From the NCBI GenBank assembly GCA_037954235.1, contig JBBMOA010000004.1:10650601-10714600 (forward strand): a stretch of DNA of 64,000 bases, written 5' to 3'. The position numbers and the translations under genes are program-made. The DNA is from Aulostomus chinensis. Taxonomy: Eukaryota; Chordata; Actinopteri; Syngnathiformes; Aulostomidae. Shown here one piece after another: positions 47,595-60,895 of the stretch. The stretch's first letter is position 1; every line of letters starts with the position of its first letter. The notes beneath the pieces are model-generated. The model did not search any database. It had not been told where the DNA came from and saw only the letters and a program-made list of their open reading frames with translations.

Positions 47595-47865
47595 ATTGCT
47601 CTGAGTTTGGCCCAGACGTGGCCCATATTTGGCCATAAATGATGCACTCGCTCACATCGAGAGTGGCTACCTAAACCCAAGTTTCTCCCAGCTCATCACA
47701 TCTGGCCATATGTGGCCTACACAACAGTGCTGTATCTGAGCCAAAAGTGTCCATGCTATGCCTGTTATCAGGGTTAGTTTTGTTGTTACAGAGATATCCT
47801 GATGCCCTTTGGTGTGGATGTGGGCCAAACATTTGGAAGTACTTGAAGGCTGGGCCTCATTTGGC
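47595..47865. repeat. Degenerate TGGCCCA-rich repeat region
   Basis: Several imperfect units of the form TGGCCCATATTTGGCC, TCTGGCCATATGTGGCC and ATGTGGGCCAAACATTTGG recur. They resemble a teleost minisatellite-like repeat built from short inverted TGGCC/GGCCA units. The copies are diverged and separated by unrelated sequence. Confidence 0.45.
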
Positions 47866-48599
47866 ACAAATGTGTTTCGCTAAGGGATTTTGAAGGTATG
47901 ACATCATGGATGAGGTCCGCATCAGCCCTCATCCATACCCAAGGACGTGCTGTCAGAGTAGCTGATGGGGCACATAGGAATGCAGATTCCGTTGGGTGTG
48001 TAAGTCCCCACCCTTCCACTCACATGTGGGCCCGATTTGTTTGTCCTACGTATCTTGTTGCGCTCACATTGGCACATGAACTTGTCAGTGTTATTCAAAG
48101 CAAAAAGCCCAGTATATCCACGCCTGACGAGTTCATTTTCACCTCGCAGAATAACAGTGATTGTTCACGTCACAGACTCTCATTGACTTTGGACAGTTAC
48201 TGTCTCTCTGTTTGGACGATGTACACATAATGGTCTACGGTTGCCATCTTGGCTCCGAAGTGGTAAGAAAGGAGGTCACCAATTTCAAACTTATGCAAAT
48301 GGTGGCGAAGGAACATTTCTGATGGTTGCAACATTGAAAATTGCACCATACAAATATGAATCATAGCTTTTGTCTTGCTTTTAGAGGGACCATGACACAC
48401 ATAGTTTCCAAACTGTCAAATAAGCCACTCAAATTTGACACTCATCACCTGTGCTAAAGGTACAGCGTTTGGGTTCTTAGTCAACACCTCGTCAAAACTC
48501 CCTCACCATGCTGTATCAGTGTATATCCACTGTTTAAATGTGTTTTTGTTAGCTCTTTGTTGAAGAGACGGACACTTGATGTGGTTTGTACACATTTAG

Positions 48600-49090
48600 A
48601 AGTTTGGAATATGAGCTGCAAACCCCAGGACCATAATTAGAGACCGTGTGGGATGGGACAGGTCAGCAGGCTGGATTATGCTAATGTGGGCTGCATGTGA
48701 GGAAACGTAGAGGCTCCATGCATTTGCAGTCAGTGTCTGCCAGCTTCAGTTGCCCTTGAAACCCTTTTATATTTCTATCTTTGCTGAGCTTCACCTCCTC
48801 TCTGCCCTGGAATGACTTGACTCTTGGACAGTGCACATGCATCTCGCTTAATCTTGTTTCAGAGTGTATTTGGCCTCCACCGGCTTATCTGCTGGAGACT
48901 GACTCATTACTTTTCAGTCATCCACGCTGCTTTTAAGGCTGCTTTTATTCCACATCGCTTTCATTCTTTCCATCTTCATACAGCGTGCTGATTAATTGAT
49001 TTGGCTCCCCAAGAATGTTTAGCTTAGCATTAGGTCCAATCTACTCTCTACTATAGGTTAGCATGTAAATGCCTTGTTTTCTGCCAGTCT
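48600..49090. promoter_or_regulatory. Candidate intronic conserved non-coding block
   Basis: Contains GGACCATAATTAGAGACC, CTGGATTATGCTAATGTGGG, CTTTTATATTTCTATCTTTG and GTGCTGATTAATTGATTTGG. Motif-rich, non-repetitive. Confidence 0.35.
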
Positions 49091-52000
49091 GCTCATTCAA
49101 GTCAAGTACATGTTCACATGCAGATCTGAGCCCTTGTGAATCGAGCTGTGCAAAGTATTTTCATTTTTATTGAGTGTGTGAGTAAGACAGTGTCGTCTGA
49201 ATTTTCTTTTTTTCTTCCTGAGAGGAGTATCACATGGCCTTGAACAGACAAGCATGCATTCCGTGCTGCACGCACTCATTGCCACCCACATGAATACACG
49301 GACAACACACAATGTGACAAACACACAGTTGCCACGTTGTTCACGTCATGTCCCTGGGCTGTAGTGATGGCCAGGAAAAAAAACCAGAAAAACTGGAAAA
49401 TACAATGATGATCTCTCTTTCTCTTTCGGTTTATCTCTCTTCTGCTTCCCTCGCCTCCTTTCTCCCTCTGATCATCAATAGTCAGCCATTGCATTTGTAC
49501 CGCGCGATGGCATTACTCTGCCTTGCCAGAGGGAGAGCTTACCTCATGCATGTCTCAGTAGATTTTTTCCTAACCCTTCTTCCCCCCTTTCCTCGCTTTA
49601 TCCCTCTTTGGCCTGTATCTCCCGCTCTTTCTCTCCGCACTCCCACTCGCTCCCTCTTTCTCCATTCAAGCGTGCTAAATGCTTTACCTCTGTCAACTCT
49701 TGAGTCTGAGAGGAGCTCATTATTGTGGAGAAGGAGAGGAATTTGGGATTAGGAGTAACACTTGTGGACTGAGGCTCTTGTTCGGCTAAATGGAGCCATC
49801 AGAATAGCAGAGAGGGATAAACGTACCTGTGTTAGTTACCTGCCAATTGTTTTTCTGTGCTGTTTGTCTGTCCTTTGGTGTGTCAGCTGGATTGTGTAAA
49901 AGCATTTTAATGAGGAGAGGTGGAGCATAGTCCAAGGAGGAATCTATTACATGTTGGAGTAGATCCAGGATTGGAATGTGTTTGACAGTATTGTCTTAAA
50001 AAATATGGACCTGTATGACACAGGAGGAGCATCGGTGTGTCGCTAAAAGGGTATAAATGCATGTTGCTAACTGTTGAAAGGCAATTGTGTACTCTCCAGT
50101 TCACTTTGTAACCTTTCTGTTAGTCATGAGGAGTACCTCTGGCCTCTTAAAGACTAATATTGTCCCTTTGAGGGACCATTCTTCAGATATGTACCTGCAT
50201 TATTAACTCCAACTCCAAAACTGTTTCAGCTGCCACAGTTTGACGTGCTTGAAGAAACCCAGCGTCTGCCTCTTGGTGGTGGGATTCTAGCCACACCAGC
50301 GCTATTATCTAATTCTCACAATGGTGGAGGTCACATTAAATGCACAAATATAGAAGTGCCTTCAGTTGTGAGCATCTGCAGTAGAAATTGTGGTTGTTTA
50401 CAAATCAGTCAACATTCACAATGATTTCAATGATCTTGCTTGTATATTTTTGATGTCAGATGATTTAATTTGAGTGTCAAAACAAAACGTCCAGAAGAGA
50501 AAACTGATATTCTAAGTTAGATAAATGACCTGATTCAGACATATGATTGATGTATGTATATACATAAGCATCAGAGGTTTGTGTTGCTCATGCACATCCA
50601 GAAACCCCAGTCCACAATGACCCCTCCTGAAACTGGTTGCCAATGTGATCGTATGCTTGAGCGATATCTGGATTGTGTCAATAATGTATCGGCGAGCCAC
50701 TCAGCTCGTGTCTTGGACCAGCTCACCGATAGCGCTCCAGTGCTAATGTGCGAGTGAAGATTTTCCTCTGATCTGAGGTTTTTGTCTTTGAGCTCCAGGA
50801 TGTGTTAGCAGGTGGAAAATCAGGGCTAAAATCAGCTTTCCACACCTTTCTTTTCTAACTTTCTGTACTTGACATCCACATAATCACAGCAAGACGCACT
50901 TGCAAGGCAGGTTTTTAACTTTTTCATACAACTACCTGTGTTACTTCAACATCAGCTAGTGCACCACCCTGAAAGCTTTTGAGGGGAGATTGTGAGAAAA
51001 TGTTCCCCCTGCATGAATATTTATGAATCATTGTTACGAGGCTGAAGGGGGCTACGCCGGATGCATACATACACACCGCCTCTGCTAAAAGTTGCTGGGC
51101 TGCTTGTAACTGTAGGACCACATGAGAGTTGGCCCGGTGCACAGCACAGAAACTTCAAGGATCTGATCACATGACAGTCAAAGGTCACAGAAAGGTTGCC
51201 GCCACCTGCTATCAAAGTGCTGAACAGCTCCTGCTGTGCAAATCTTTCCAGACACTCCAGCAGCTTTTTAAAGCGATAATCCTCCGTGTCTCTTTCTTAC
51301 TAAACTGATCATTTCTCTAGCATCTTTTCTTGCCAAATAAACAGCATGAACAATTCAGTGAAGTCGTTTTTCTTCCTGGATTTACGGTTGATGGAGTTCA
51401 ACTAGCTGGGACTAATTTTAAACACGTACATGAAACCTACACAGGGATTTCTAAATTTCTAAATCTTAATTTTAAATCGTGTCACTTGATGCGATCCACA
51501 AGATTCTTCCACAGAAAAGAAATCTGCTCTAACTGGCTCAGTGACATGTGGAATCAGTGTTTGCGCCAGCAATCAGATGATGTCAAGACTGCAATACCCG
51601 CAAAGATGATGCTTCTGACGTATTTGAGAAAGCGAACTGGATGAGGACAAACGCACCAGTTATTTCCTCCCAAACCATCAAATTCAGGAACTTGTAGCAT
51701 AAGCTAGCAGTAGCTGTTTCAGATGTTTAAAATGATGTGAAGAGCAAAGGTTTGTGCAAGTCCAATACATGTACCGGTGAGTGGTTCGGCTTAAGAGGTA
51801 CACATGTATATGTAAACAACTAAACATCTAAAACCTGAAAATCAAAAAGGTCTGATCTCATTGATGGAGACTAGCGGGTCCTAGGAACCTTGGAGAAACA
51901 TTGTCGAAATTGTAAATCAATCTCGTGAAATGTGTTGCTCAAACACTTCTCTTCTGTTGGCTCGTCCACTGTCCCAACCACCACGCCAACCAGCCCCCCA

Positions 52001-52889
52001 TGCAGAAACCCCAGCCAGACACATACATGTTGCTAAAGTCTCCACAGGTTTGAGTTGTGGTTGCCTCAAATGTTTCTGACGTGATGGTCCTGTGTAAAAC
52101 CTGGAGTAAATCCAGTCCCAGCCTGGACTAAAGGAGCTGCTCGTGTATCCAGACTACGTCTTGGGTTCAGCTGGGTATAAACTCATTTCTCCAGTGTCAA
52201 GAGAAAATCTGGAAATATATTAATTGGTTGTCAGTTTTGGTGATGAAATATTCTGTAAAAAGAAAGCCGAACATATAAATAGCAGTGACCGTGCCGTGAC
52301 CCTTGGGATCCCCGAAAAATGGAAGGGTTAGGACTATAAAAAGTTTTTAAAGTGTGACAATAGAATCCTCCAAAAAACTACCAGTGTGACCTTATAATGG
52401 AATCTAATTAGGAATCAAACGTCTAGACATGCACAAGGGATTAATCTGAGTCTTCTATCCAAACCTTCGTGTGGCGGCCGGCCTCACCAGCAGAGCACCG
52501 AGCATCATAAATCTTTCTGTCTCGTCTCTTCCTCTCAGTCTGATTCTCTTCATTTCCATCTCCCCCATCTGTTTCTGTATGGGCAATGCAAAACCTACAC
52601 GTGAGCGCGCACACACACACAAACACACACACATCCACGCACAGCTGCAGAGCTGTCAGGTCTAACCTTGACTCGCGCGGTGAATGAATTGTAATGCAAA
52701 GGGTAGGGCGGGGTGCACAAACAGGATGTCAAAGAGCTGCTGCTCGTCTCTGCCCAACCTGCCTCTTTGTTCCCTGTGGACTCCAACTCTCCACTATCTC
52801 TCTGTTACTGCTATATTTTCTCTCACTTCACCATAACAGTTGCCTTTTCTTTTCTATGGACAAACAGATTCCAGGAGTTTCAAGGCAAA

Positions 52890-53190
52890 CAAGCATGCCT
52901 GAAAGCTTTGACGATTCATGCTAGTGGGCTTTATTCACTACATCATCAGCACTGAATGAAAGATGACGAATCAGATGTGACTGCAGGTGCCAGCAACGTG
53001 AAGAGAGATGCCAGCGACTAAAGAGGTTCTCTTCATTCTAATCCTCATACCGTGAGGACATCGGCGCGGATCCGAAATCATTACTTGAGTTCTTTTGGCC
53101 GCGTTCGGCCTCAATTTGGGCCCCATGACATGAAAACTTGCTTAGCTAAATAAACTAGCGTAATGGGGCCTTGAGCGAGCCTGCAGTGAA
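52890..53190. promoter_or_regulatory. Candidate intronic conserved non-coding block
   Basis: Contains GCTTTGACGATTCATGCTAG, GGGCTTTATTCACTACATCA, CGCGTTCGGCC-like and GCTAAATAAACTAGCGTAAT. Complex, repeat-free. Confidence 0.35.
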
Positions 53191-53569
53191 CTCCCCAGTA
53201 GTGATAGATGTGTGTGTTCCAGATAGCAAAGTGATCGATGGCGGTATTGTGGGGAGGGGCGCTCACAGTTGCTGTTATTGTGTTTCGGGGAGACGGGTCG
53301 GGGTGTGTAGCGCGGAGCTTGACGGGTTTATTGAGAAGCGTGATCTAGTGCACTGCCCTGGGACTCTTAGATGTAGTTAGAGAGGAAAAGGGAAAGAAGG
53401 ATGGAGTGTGGAAAAAAGGGGTTGAATGGAAGAGAGGAAATGTTCATGGGAGCGATGGAGGAAATGGTGCAGAGGTGGGAATAAAGGTGCAGGTTATCGG
53501 TTGATGCTTATCTGCTGTGTCCTGAGGGCTTTTGCAGTCATAACAGTGATCTAATCTGCACTTGTGGAG

Positions 53570-53570
<1 letters not shown>

Positions 53571-53623
<53 letters not shown>
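53571..53623. repeat. (AC)n microsatellite
   Basis: About 26 AC units. Confidence 0.95.
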
Positions 53624-53625
<2 letters not shown>

Positions 53626-54914
53626 GCCACCAATCATCCATTTAAACCGTCAGCTTCATCCCATCCATCCATTCAGGCCAGACTTCCCTTTTTTAATTCG
53701 TCCTCACCTTTATACCTCCGAATTCCTTCCATTACCTCAGCGGCTGCTTTCACTTCTTCATCCCATTGCAATCCAATTGGCATCACCCCCACCCCCACCC
53801 ACCCATCCATTTACCTTTGGCTGCTGTAGGCTTCAATGGACTTATAAAGGTAGAAACTGATGCCAGGTATTTGAGACAGAAGCTGCGGACTGCAGATATT
53901 TTGTGCTGATATTCAGAATCTTGAGATGAATTTGGACACTTTCAAGAAGGAACTCAGTCAGGTCTGCTGCAGTGTGGGGATGGGCATGCATTGTTTTGGT
54001 TAGAATACCACTCGAGGGAACTGAAAGCAGAAAGTGTTTTAATTTGAGACTTTATAAAATCCACATTAAAGAAAAAGTCTACATCAAAACACAGCTGTGA
54101 CCTGACATGCTCACAATGCTAGCGCTCCTCCCTACCTGGGATCCACCATGGCCATCAGTCTGGACGTTAGGAAGTTTAACTTTGGTTACCGCGTGCATGG
54201 CTATGGATTTAGGATGTGAATGCGTCGTCAGCTGTGGCTTGTTCTTCCTCTGTTTTATAGTCAACGTTTCATTGAAAGCACTACCGGTTATGTTCCAGTG
54301 CTTGTGATACTGGTATCAGAAGGTTGGAGATATTCATGCTTTTCAAACACACCTTCATGGAGACAACCTTGTGTGCTTGTGTGCAACCTTTTAGTGACTT
54401 AAAAATGAATGGTGGTCTATAGATCGAAGCCTCAGGTATTGATCCTGGCATCCTCGTCTGTGCTCATGAACGAAACCTGTGGGACGTATGTGTCCACCCC
54501 TAACTTAATCCTTCAATTATCAGAGGGGAAATCTGTTTCATTTACTGACACTCTTTGAAATATTACATGTATGAAGTATTTCTGACATCTTTAGCTTGGA
54601 ATGGCGTATGTTTTACAGTGTATTGAAGGGCAACCTCATTATCCAGTTGTGGTACTGCTCACCTGATAGCTTTAGCGCCAATATTCACTCTGCTTCAGCT
54701 CTGTTTGGTCTTTGGATCAACTCCCGGGGGAAATATTTGGCTCTTTAGCAGCTAAACGCTCCACTATGTTCAGAGCTGGTCCGTTTGGTACTGAGGAGCC
54801 ACTGGGTTTTTAGACTCCGTAAAATTGGCTCTAAACGGTTATTTTATTCTCACAGATGTGGAGAAACCGAATCATGAAAATGAAATAGGCTTCTTCAAAA
54901 AAAAAAAAAATTCA

Positions 54915-55185
54915 AATTGATATTCTGGAAATGTCTTCAATTTTTAATCCATTCTCTCTTGTTTACGAACCAAAGTGGCTATATGATGCATGTGTAAGGG
55001 CCTGCATGGCTCTCATGTTTGCTGGCATGCATGATGCTGTGTATCACATATGCATGTCCCCTATATGCCACATGACAGGTGATAGAGGGGAATGTTGGGG
55101 GTTAGACGAGATGCTGAATATATCGAGAACATCCGCTGCTGCTGCTGCTGCTGGGTAAATTATGTAGGAGGGTAAGGCGGAAAGA
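54915..55185. promoter_or_regulatory. Candidate intronic conserved block with a (CTG)6 repeat
   Basis: ATGCAT-rich and GCATGC-rich sequence (ATATGATGCATGTG, TGGCATGCATGATG, ATATGCATGTCC) followed by (GCT)6. A 75-codon open frame crosses it, but it has no recognisable domain and its Ala run comes from the triplet repeat. GCATG is the RBFOX-binding element in RNA; TGCATG occurs at least three times on the plus strand. Confidence 0.35.
55135..55153. repeat. (GCT)6 trinucleotide repeat
   Basis: Six GCT units; in the presumed celf2 pre-mRNA this reads as a CUG repeat, historically the sequence for which CUG-binding proteins were named. Confidence 0.9.
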
Positions 55186-56339
55186 GCTTTAAACCCTGTG
55201 TTTCTAGCCACTCACCTCCTCTTTGCATCCCCCTCGAGGAGATCGTGGAGCATTTCCCGTGTTTAAATGAGGGTTTGAGTAAACAGGCAGCCATAATAGA
55301 TCACCAGAGCATGCAGAAGCCAATACAAACAAACACAACTAGCATAGCTAAACTGCTGTGGAGGATCGGGCTCAGCAGTTCCTCTTTGTGAGTGTGTTTG
55401 TTGTGAACCGGCATAGGTGGGCATGTCAGCTATTCACACTATGCAGCATTTGAAGGGGTCAGAGAATGTAATGGCACTAACAGCCGGCTATTTCTGCCCC
55501 CACTCACCTGGATAGCTCCACTCAAACGAGTGAAAATGCACTGATTCTTCTCTGAAACATGAAGTGATCGCAACATGAGGTGTCATTTGAGCCATCAATT
55601 TCTGTCGCTGAAGTCTGTGCAGTGGTTAAAAAAACAAAAAGCAAGAAAGAGGCTCTTCCTACAGATGAAAAACAAACATCTGGTGCATTTTAGAGCTTTA
55701 GCTTCCCTTGGATAGATGGTGTAATAGTTGTTTGTGCATGGATGTGTGCACTGAGCATGCCTGTGGCTGTATCTGCTCATTCATGCATGCATGTACATCC
55801 AACAGTGCCATGCTATATTCTGTAATAACCCGCTACAAGGCAGCGGGAGAGGAGAATGGCCTCTTAACCCCTGCAGGATGTGAAGGAGGGAGGGAGGTTG
55901 ATGTTGGGGTGAACGTGGCTTTATTCCTTCGAGCTGCATCTGCTCAGAGCGGCTTGATAGCTGTGGCAGAAGGCGCTACTGGAAAGACATTAACACGAGT
56001 GGGAAAGAAGCTTAAAGGAGCATAGTGGCAATCTCAACTGTTTGGCTCATTTCACTCGGCACAGATCTATTTTACAATGTCCCAGACCATTTCCCGCTCG
56101 GGATGCTTATCTTGTGTGATCTCACTCCGTGTTTGTATGTGCGTGCGATCAAGGCGCCCTTTGAGTCGGTCTAATTTGTATAATTGAAAACACTCATATG
56201 ATGTGCAGTTCAAAGGTCGCGCAGACGGCAGCAGCTCTGAGATGTCACTCACTGATACATGAATTAACATCTCAGCTAGACGACCCAAGTTGCCAAGTCA
56301 GCAAGGCTGTGAAGCTTCGCCATCTCAAATGTATAATTT

Positions 56340-56465
56340 AGTTGTCATGTCCTTCGTCGCTCTGTCTGTTTGTTTGGATTATGCAGAAAATACGAGGATG
56401 AGTTTCACCAAACTTAGCGGATGGGTGGAGCATCCAACATAGCGAGAAGCAGGTGGCGGAGGCCC
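56340..56465 (-). mobile_element. Retroelement-like repeat tail, copy E (inverted)
   Basis: The reverse complement contains CCACCCATCCGCTAAGTTTG, GTGAAACTCATCCTCGTATT and CTGCATAATCCAAACAAACA followed by GACAGAGCGACG, matching the family of copies A, B and D. It lies in the presumed celf2 intron. Confidence 0.7.
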
Positions 56466-57617
56466 CAGTAGTTGGAACATGAATAATTACAAGCACCCTG
56501 CACTCTGGAGTTTACTTGAATCATTTAGTTTGATGGGAAACAGCATGTCCGATCGGGCCTGGGATGGATTGACGACGTTTGGTAGGATGATAGAACCCAG
56601 CTTGAGTAACAGGAGATTAGGAACTGGATCTGGGTTGGATGATGTTGTATTGCATTGACAGGGGCCAGGTTGTTGTTTTGATTCCAGCCAGTGAGAGATG
56701 CTGTTCCTAATACACTGTCAGCTGGTGTCTTAACTTTTTATTAGGATAAATCGAATATTTCTTGCTTTTATGTTGTATAACTAAATTGGAATAAAATGTA
56801 TTTATTGTTGCTTGTCTGTTTGAGCTTCTCTCATTATTCCACATTTTTGTGGCAGTATCAAGATACCAACCTGTATCACACAAACAGAGCAGATGGACGT
56901 TTCTTATGGAGGTCTTCTTTGCCTTTGTCAAAAGTAAGTTTGGAACACTGGTGTTAATATTAGTGAAGATATATTTCACATGTAGAGGCTTCTCTGACCA
57001 CACACCAGCCACCGTGATTGAAACCCAACTTATCCAGCGACTTGCTTCCAGTTATCAAAGCTGCTGCCTGATAAGAGCACTGTGCCTATACATCAACTAA
57101 GCCCAGAGACATCATTTTTGTTTCCACATATTATTGCTGTGCTTTGATAGAGCAGTCTGTCAGTGGAACTGACGATAGCACCAGTAATACTGGAGCAGAG
57201 TGATTTAGCAAGATGCTAAATGCTGCCAGGGTTGAAGCAGCTGGGTTAAAGCTTCCTCTCAGACAGCAGAGTTGATTATTGGTCAATTGCCAAATATCGT
57301 GATCACTTCCACTTGTTAGTCTTGATCATTTGAGGACTGCAATTATTCTGTTATGCACATCTTTACATCTTGTGTTTAAAGTTCACATCGATATATCAGA
57401 AAGGATGTCAATAGTACAACAGATAACATTTCCACTGCAGCTCTTAATTGTGTTCCCTCTTTACGTCCCTGCTGGCTTTATTATTTGCAATTATTCAGCT
57501 GGGGATCATCGGTGTGTTCAGTCATCAGTGTTTGCATGGAAGCTTGAGTTTAGATAAAAAACCTTGTCAATCTATATCTGTATGTTGTCTGATCCAAGCA
57601 TTGATGGAAACTATTAG

Positions 57618-57655
57618 GGCGCTTGAGGAGTGCATACCTCTGCCAAGGTGAGGTC
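57618..57655 (-). mobile_element. Possible short stub of the same repeat-tail family
   Basis: GCATACCTCTGCCAAGGTGA resembles the TACCTCTGCCAAGGAGG terminus seen at one end of this repeat family in fish, but the flanking sequence does not continue the similarity. It may be a 5'-truncated remnant or chance. Confidence 0.3.
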
Positions 57656-57771
57656 AGTCTACCCGGTTTTTGAAAAAGCAATGTTTTACAATGTTAAATT
57701 TCAAGGATATTCCTTGGCCCATCCTGCTAGCAGACAAATAAACACCTCCCTGGCAAAGGTAATAAAGATCG

Positions 57772-57830
57772 CAGCACGGTGGTGCAGCGGTTTGGTGCGC
57801 GTGTGTTTCATCTTCCTCCCACAGAGGAGG
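57772..57830 (+). mobile_element. Fragment of a SINE-like or dispersed GCACGGTGGTGCAG repeat
   Basis: GCAGCACGGTGGTGCAGCGG followed by TTTGGTGCGCGTG matches the start of a fish dispersed repeat (GCACGGTGGTGCAGTGGTTAGC) and also resembles an RNA polymerase III A-box region. No B box follows, so it is truncated or degraded. Confidence 0.45.
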
Positions 57831-58440
57831 AAATTGGCCCAAATTTAATATTTTTCTGGGTTAAAATCTTTATTTCACGTCACAGTTATACACCAGAAAC
57901 TGGACTCAAGCAGCCGTCCCCCACTGCAGAGTCTTGTGTAAATGTTTGTTCCAACCACCCCGATGGGCTGACCTAGAGTTTTAACTCCGGTAGCCGTCAT
58001 GTACACCCCTCTGGCCCAGTGTCAGCAGGTGTTGGCTCAGGCTACATGATATAGCAATGATGTAATTAAAGAGTAAAACTCATGGCATGCTCAAGTTTTA
58101 TCACTTGAATTGCTGTTGTGTGGTGCAAGTCAGTGTTGGAGAAACATAATGGCCATTTATTTATATAGAAATGTTTCAGCTTGTCGCTCATTGGAAAGTA
58201 AAAACCCAATATGTTGTTATATGCAATTAAATGCGCAATATATTTTTTAATTAATGTGATCCAGCGTCTGTAGACTGTGTTAATACAGCAGAAAAACAGG
58301 TTTGAAACTGATTATAGCAAGTAATCATTAGAGACATATTACACATGAATCACCATCTGGAGGATTTAGCAACCATAAATCCAAGGCTATTTGAAAAATG
58401 GCCAAGCCTTTGTATATGTAGTGTGTGTGTATGCATGCAC

Positions 58441-58445
<5 letters not shown>

Positions 58446-58487
<42 letters not shown>

Positions 58488-58515
58488 CGCGTGCGCACGT
58501 ACGTGTGTGTTTGCA
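58446..58515. repeat. (GT)n with CGTGCGCACGTACG end
   Basis: About 20 GT units, then GCTCGCGTGCGCACGTACGT and a shorter GT run. The GTGCGCAC block is palindromic. Confidence 0.95.
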
Positions 58516-58675
58516 TGTGAGTGTGTGGCCTCCGGGCACATTGTGATGCTGTTTTGGACGGCTGCCCTCATTCTGATGTCCCTATCGACTCACTGGCCTA
58601 CATGGCCGAGTACAGGCCTGTTTTCCAGTGCAGGTCGATACAGACGCAGCGCTCAGGGGACAGCTCCAGGCTTAG

Positions 58676-58676
<1 letters not shown>

Positions 58677-58704
<28 letters not shown>
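58677..58704. repeat. (AC)n microsatellite
   Basis: About 14 AC units, 160 bases downstream of a GT tract and complementary to it. Confidence 0.95.
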
Positions 58705-58706
<2 letters not shown>

Positions 58707-58924
58707 CTCACACTTAAACACTTACAAGCGTGGAAACACAGTAGTATCCCCATTGTTGGAACAGGCTGCATGTTCCTAGAAACACCAGCAGAGTAGATGA
58801 AGGATTAATCTGTCCGGGAGGGTGTGTTATTCCTTGTTCTGACGGGATTTGCAGATTAGTGTGTTTTAATCCACATGTGCGATACAGTCAGTTATTTAGA
58901 GTCCAGTGATGTGGGTGCTGAGGT

Positions 58925-58943
58925 GTTTTTTTTTTTTTTTTTA
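58925..58943. repeat. Poly-T run
   Basis: About 18 consecutive T. Confidence 0.9.
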
Positions 58944-60835
58944 AACTGATAATTGCAATGATAAGTATTGATTATCAATGACAGAACAACATATTAGGGG
59001 ATAACAGTTGAAGGAATATTCCACTGAAAATCTTTGCATTCGATGAGGTGACTGAGCAGGTAGTTAAAAATGGCAATGGAGGGTCACAGAGCAATGCTGC
59101 GACTACTTCTGCATATTCTTTCATTCATCTTCTTTGGAGTGATGGTGGCTTCCTGTGTGTGTATGCATCATGGCCATAATATGAAATATCCTTCACAATT
59201 TTGGGAATAGGAGCACTCAGAACAACAAAAGAGACCAGCAAATATCACTTCCCTGACATTTACATTCTCTGGATTGTCAGCAAACTATTTTGAGTCTTGG
59301 ACAGGGCAATAAGCTTCAAATACTTTAAGGGAGACACCATGAAACTTGCACCTCGGCCAATTATTTTGTTGGTTATGCCCTTCGTAGTCTCTTGTGGGCC
59401 AGATGTGCCTTTTGAGCATCAATTTTCCAATTTTTTTTTTTTGCTGAAAAGTTTACAGCTTGTTTTCTCAGAGAGAATATTTCAGTGGCGACCTTGAGAT
59501 ACGACAAAAACATTTCCTATCATCAGCTTCAGTGCAGAAGTATTATCTAAAACTCACAATACTCAACTGCTGATATTTTGACTTCATTTTAAAAAAAGAA
59601 GGGTCCATTTCAAAGTCATATTCAGAATTTTATTCCCTTTGAATACCTAAGTCCTATATTTCTCATATTGTAACTAGCAGCACGGATGGATTTGTTAAAA
59701 AATGTGTCGAAACAAAATATTCCTTGAATCAAAGACTTTTTATGTGTAGATTAGTATTTCAATGCGATTATTCAGACATGTATATTATTGGTCATCTAAT
59801 GGTTTGAATGTTCTGCAATAAGTGACTTTATATGATATGTGAGGGAAATACGAAACTCTCATAATCTGCCTTCAAATGATGAGTCACCCGTTAAGAACGC
59901 CTGAGAAAACTGTCAATGCTTCTGACAGTGTCAGAACAAGCAGCAATCAGACTGTCTGAATCCTGCATTCGTGTGATTCTACCGGCTATGATACTCTTTC
60001 ATATTTCTCAGTAACACATCTCTGTTGTTAAGTTTTTGCCCTTTAAATCAGGTTAATATTCAGTCCAACTTCAAACTGGAGCTGTGCGAACACAGGATGA
60101 TTTCATGTGTAGTCCCTCCAGAAACGCAGAAGCCATTACACAAGGGCTCTCACGTGATGAGCCGGACTCCTCGCAGCTAGCAGTCTGACATACGTGTAAA
60201 ACTGAGCTCCTTGAAAACCCACTTACCTAAAAATCCCCCGTCAGAGGAACAGGAGGTGTCATTTTAGAGTATTGCTGTAACTGTAGAATTACTGTATTGG
60301 CACGCGAACACCTCAGACTGACGGAGATTTGAGTGCTGCTTGTTCTTCCACTCTGCATTTGTTTCCTCTCCTTCCTCTCTCCTCACCCTTTCAGCCAGAG
60401 CAATTATGACTACTTAAAGTACTGCACTTGCTGACAGGGAGGCTGGTGGTTTTGTGTGCATGTATGTGAGTCTGAGCCATAAAACACCGGTCTGATGGCT
60501 CCCGTGGGTATTTCAGAAGCTGCGGTCGCTTCTCTCAAGTTCAAGCAATTACGCTTTCCGATGGGATGCCGTTTGCCAAACAGTCTCTGGCTGGTTGCTC
60601 ATATGGGCATCTGTGTTTGTTTATGCCGTGTGTGTGTTTCTGTTTTAAGTTTTATACTGAGCCTTACAGGTAAAATATATTCATATAAAGCAGGAAACAG
60701 AGCCCCTGAAGGCATGACTAATTTCTTGTCTTCTTTCCTTGGGGGGATAACTTGGTAAATACGCAAGTACGCACCGACCGAGGTTAGATGTCTACACTCT
60801 ACAGTAAAGTCAAAACTACCATGATTTTTGATTCA

Positions 60836-60895
60836 CTCATTAAAGGTGCAATTTGTAAGTCTGCTAATGAGCTTTGGGAGCAGCCAGGAAGTTTG
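60836..60895. mobile_element. Possible fragment of an AAAGGTGCAATTTGTAAG repeat
   Basis: ATTAAAGGTGCAATTTGTAA resembles the edge of a widely dispersed fish repeat. Only the edge is recognisable. Confidence 0.3.
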
